Assembly (NCBI GenBank): GCA_031270215.1
Contig: JAISYB010000083.1
Coordinates: 1 to 13,062 of the forward strand
Source: Streptococcaceae bacterium
GTDB lineage: Bacteria; Bacillota; Bacilli; Lactobacillales; Streptococcaceae
DNA length: 13,062 nucleotides
Direction: 5' to 3'
A program made the position numbers and the translations under genes. Under the pieces are notes generated by a model. That model did no database searches and was not told the DNA's origin. It worked only from the letters and a program-made list of their open reading frames with translations. Shown piece by piece: positions 12,954 through 13,062 of this stretch. Numbering within the stretch: the stretch's first letter is position 1; the number at the start of each line of letters is the position of its first letter.

Positions 12954-13062
12954 CGACAAAAAAAGATAAAAAGAAACTGAAAAACTAAAACCAGAAAAAA
13001 CGAAAAAGCGCACGAACTTCCTAAAAACAGAAGCTCGGGAAAAACTGAAAACCAGAAAATTA
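12954..13062. repeat. 109-bp A-rich direct repeat, copy 2, cut by window end
   Basis: Near-identical to the copy at 12757 and ends exactly with the window, so the true repeat may be longer and further copies may follow. The 88 nt between copies (12866-12953) is also A-rich, with AAAGATGAAAA recurring. In copy 2 a C-to-T change closes (TGA) a frame that stays open in copy 1, arguing against a repetitive coding gene. Confidence 0.85.

Noticed and set aside
12757..13062. CRISPR array
   Set aside because: Repeats are 109 bp at a 197-bp period with low-complexity content, not short repeats with unique spacers, and no cas genes are present.

Overview
The window looks like a chromosomal or mobile accessory region of a low-GC Gram-positive coccus, most likely Streptococcaceae (Streptococcus or Lactococcus). 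The evidence is AGGAGG-type ribosome binding sites, LPXTG-type surface proteins, a class C sortase, a RelBE-type toxin-antitoxin pair and an IS200/IS605-type element with typical lactic-coccal sequence. Species cannot be fixed from the sequence alone. Every gene I accept is on the minus strand, so transcription runs from high to low coordinates.

Right edge (about 12.12-13.06 kb): a gene-poor, AT-rich stretch. It contains an almost T-free A-rich block with a 109-bp direct repeat (period 197 bp, second copy cut by the window end), a 15-A homopolymer, a hairpin, a 10-bp palindrome and a cryptic 40-codon frame just upstream of the first pilus gene.

Centre (12,121 down to 2,900): a five-gene sortase-assembled pilus operon. 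The order is a large choice-of-anchor-A putative tip adhesin with no sorting signal, a three-domain ancillary pilin (LPSTG), a very large backbone pilin (917 aa, YPK pilin motif, unusual LPNTF sorting motif), a class C sortase with an extra domain after its C-terminal membrane segment, and a basal/anchor pilin with a proline-rich stalk and two tandem LPTTG motifs. Genes 1-2, 2-3 and 4-5 touch or overlap, suggesting translational coupling. Genes 3 and 4 are separated by 398 nt of non-coding, hairpin-rich sequence with mutually exclusive pairings. A strong hairpin after the last gene is the likely operon terminator. The presumed assembly is sortase C polymerising the backbone through its pilin-motif lysine, with the tip and ancillary proteins added and the basal pilin handed to the wall by a housekeeping sortase encoded elsewhere.

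Left part (2,843 down to 1): a decaying accessory patch. It holds a frameshifted unrecognised gene, an apparently intact RelBE-type toxin-antitoxin operon with a clear promoter and operator, the promoter and start of a MNT-like nucleotidyltransferase gene cut after about 21 codons by an IS200/IS605-type element, and beyond the element the C-terminal end of a RelE/ParE-like toxin. The element is doubly disabled. Its tnpA has lost the N-terminal half with the HUH motif, and its tnpB has an in-frame internal deletion that removes the RuvC-II glutamate region.

The features I rate most worth follow-up are the structured spacer inside the pilus operon, the sortase with a cytoplasmic beta-rich tail, the tip protein without an anchor beside a backbone with LPNTF, and the naturally gutted TnpB.
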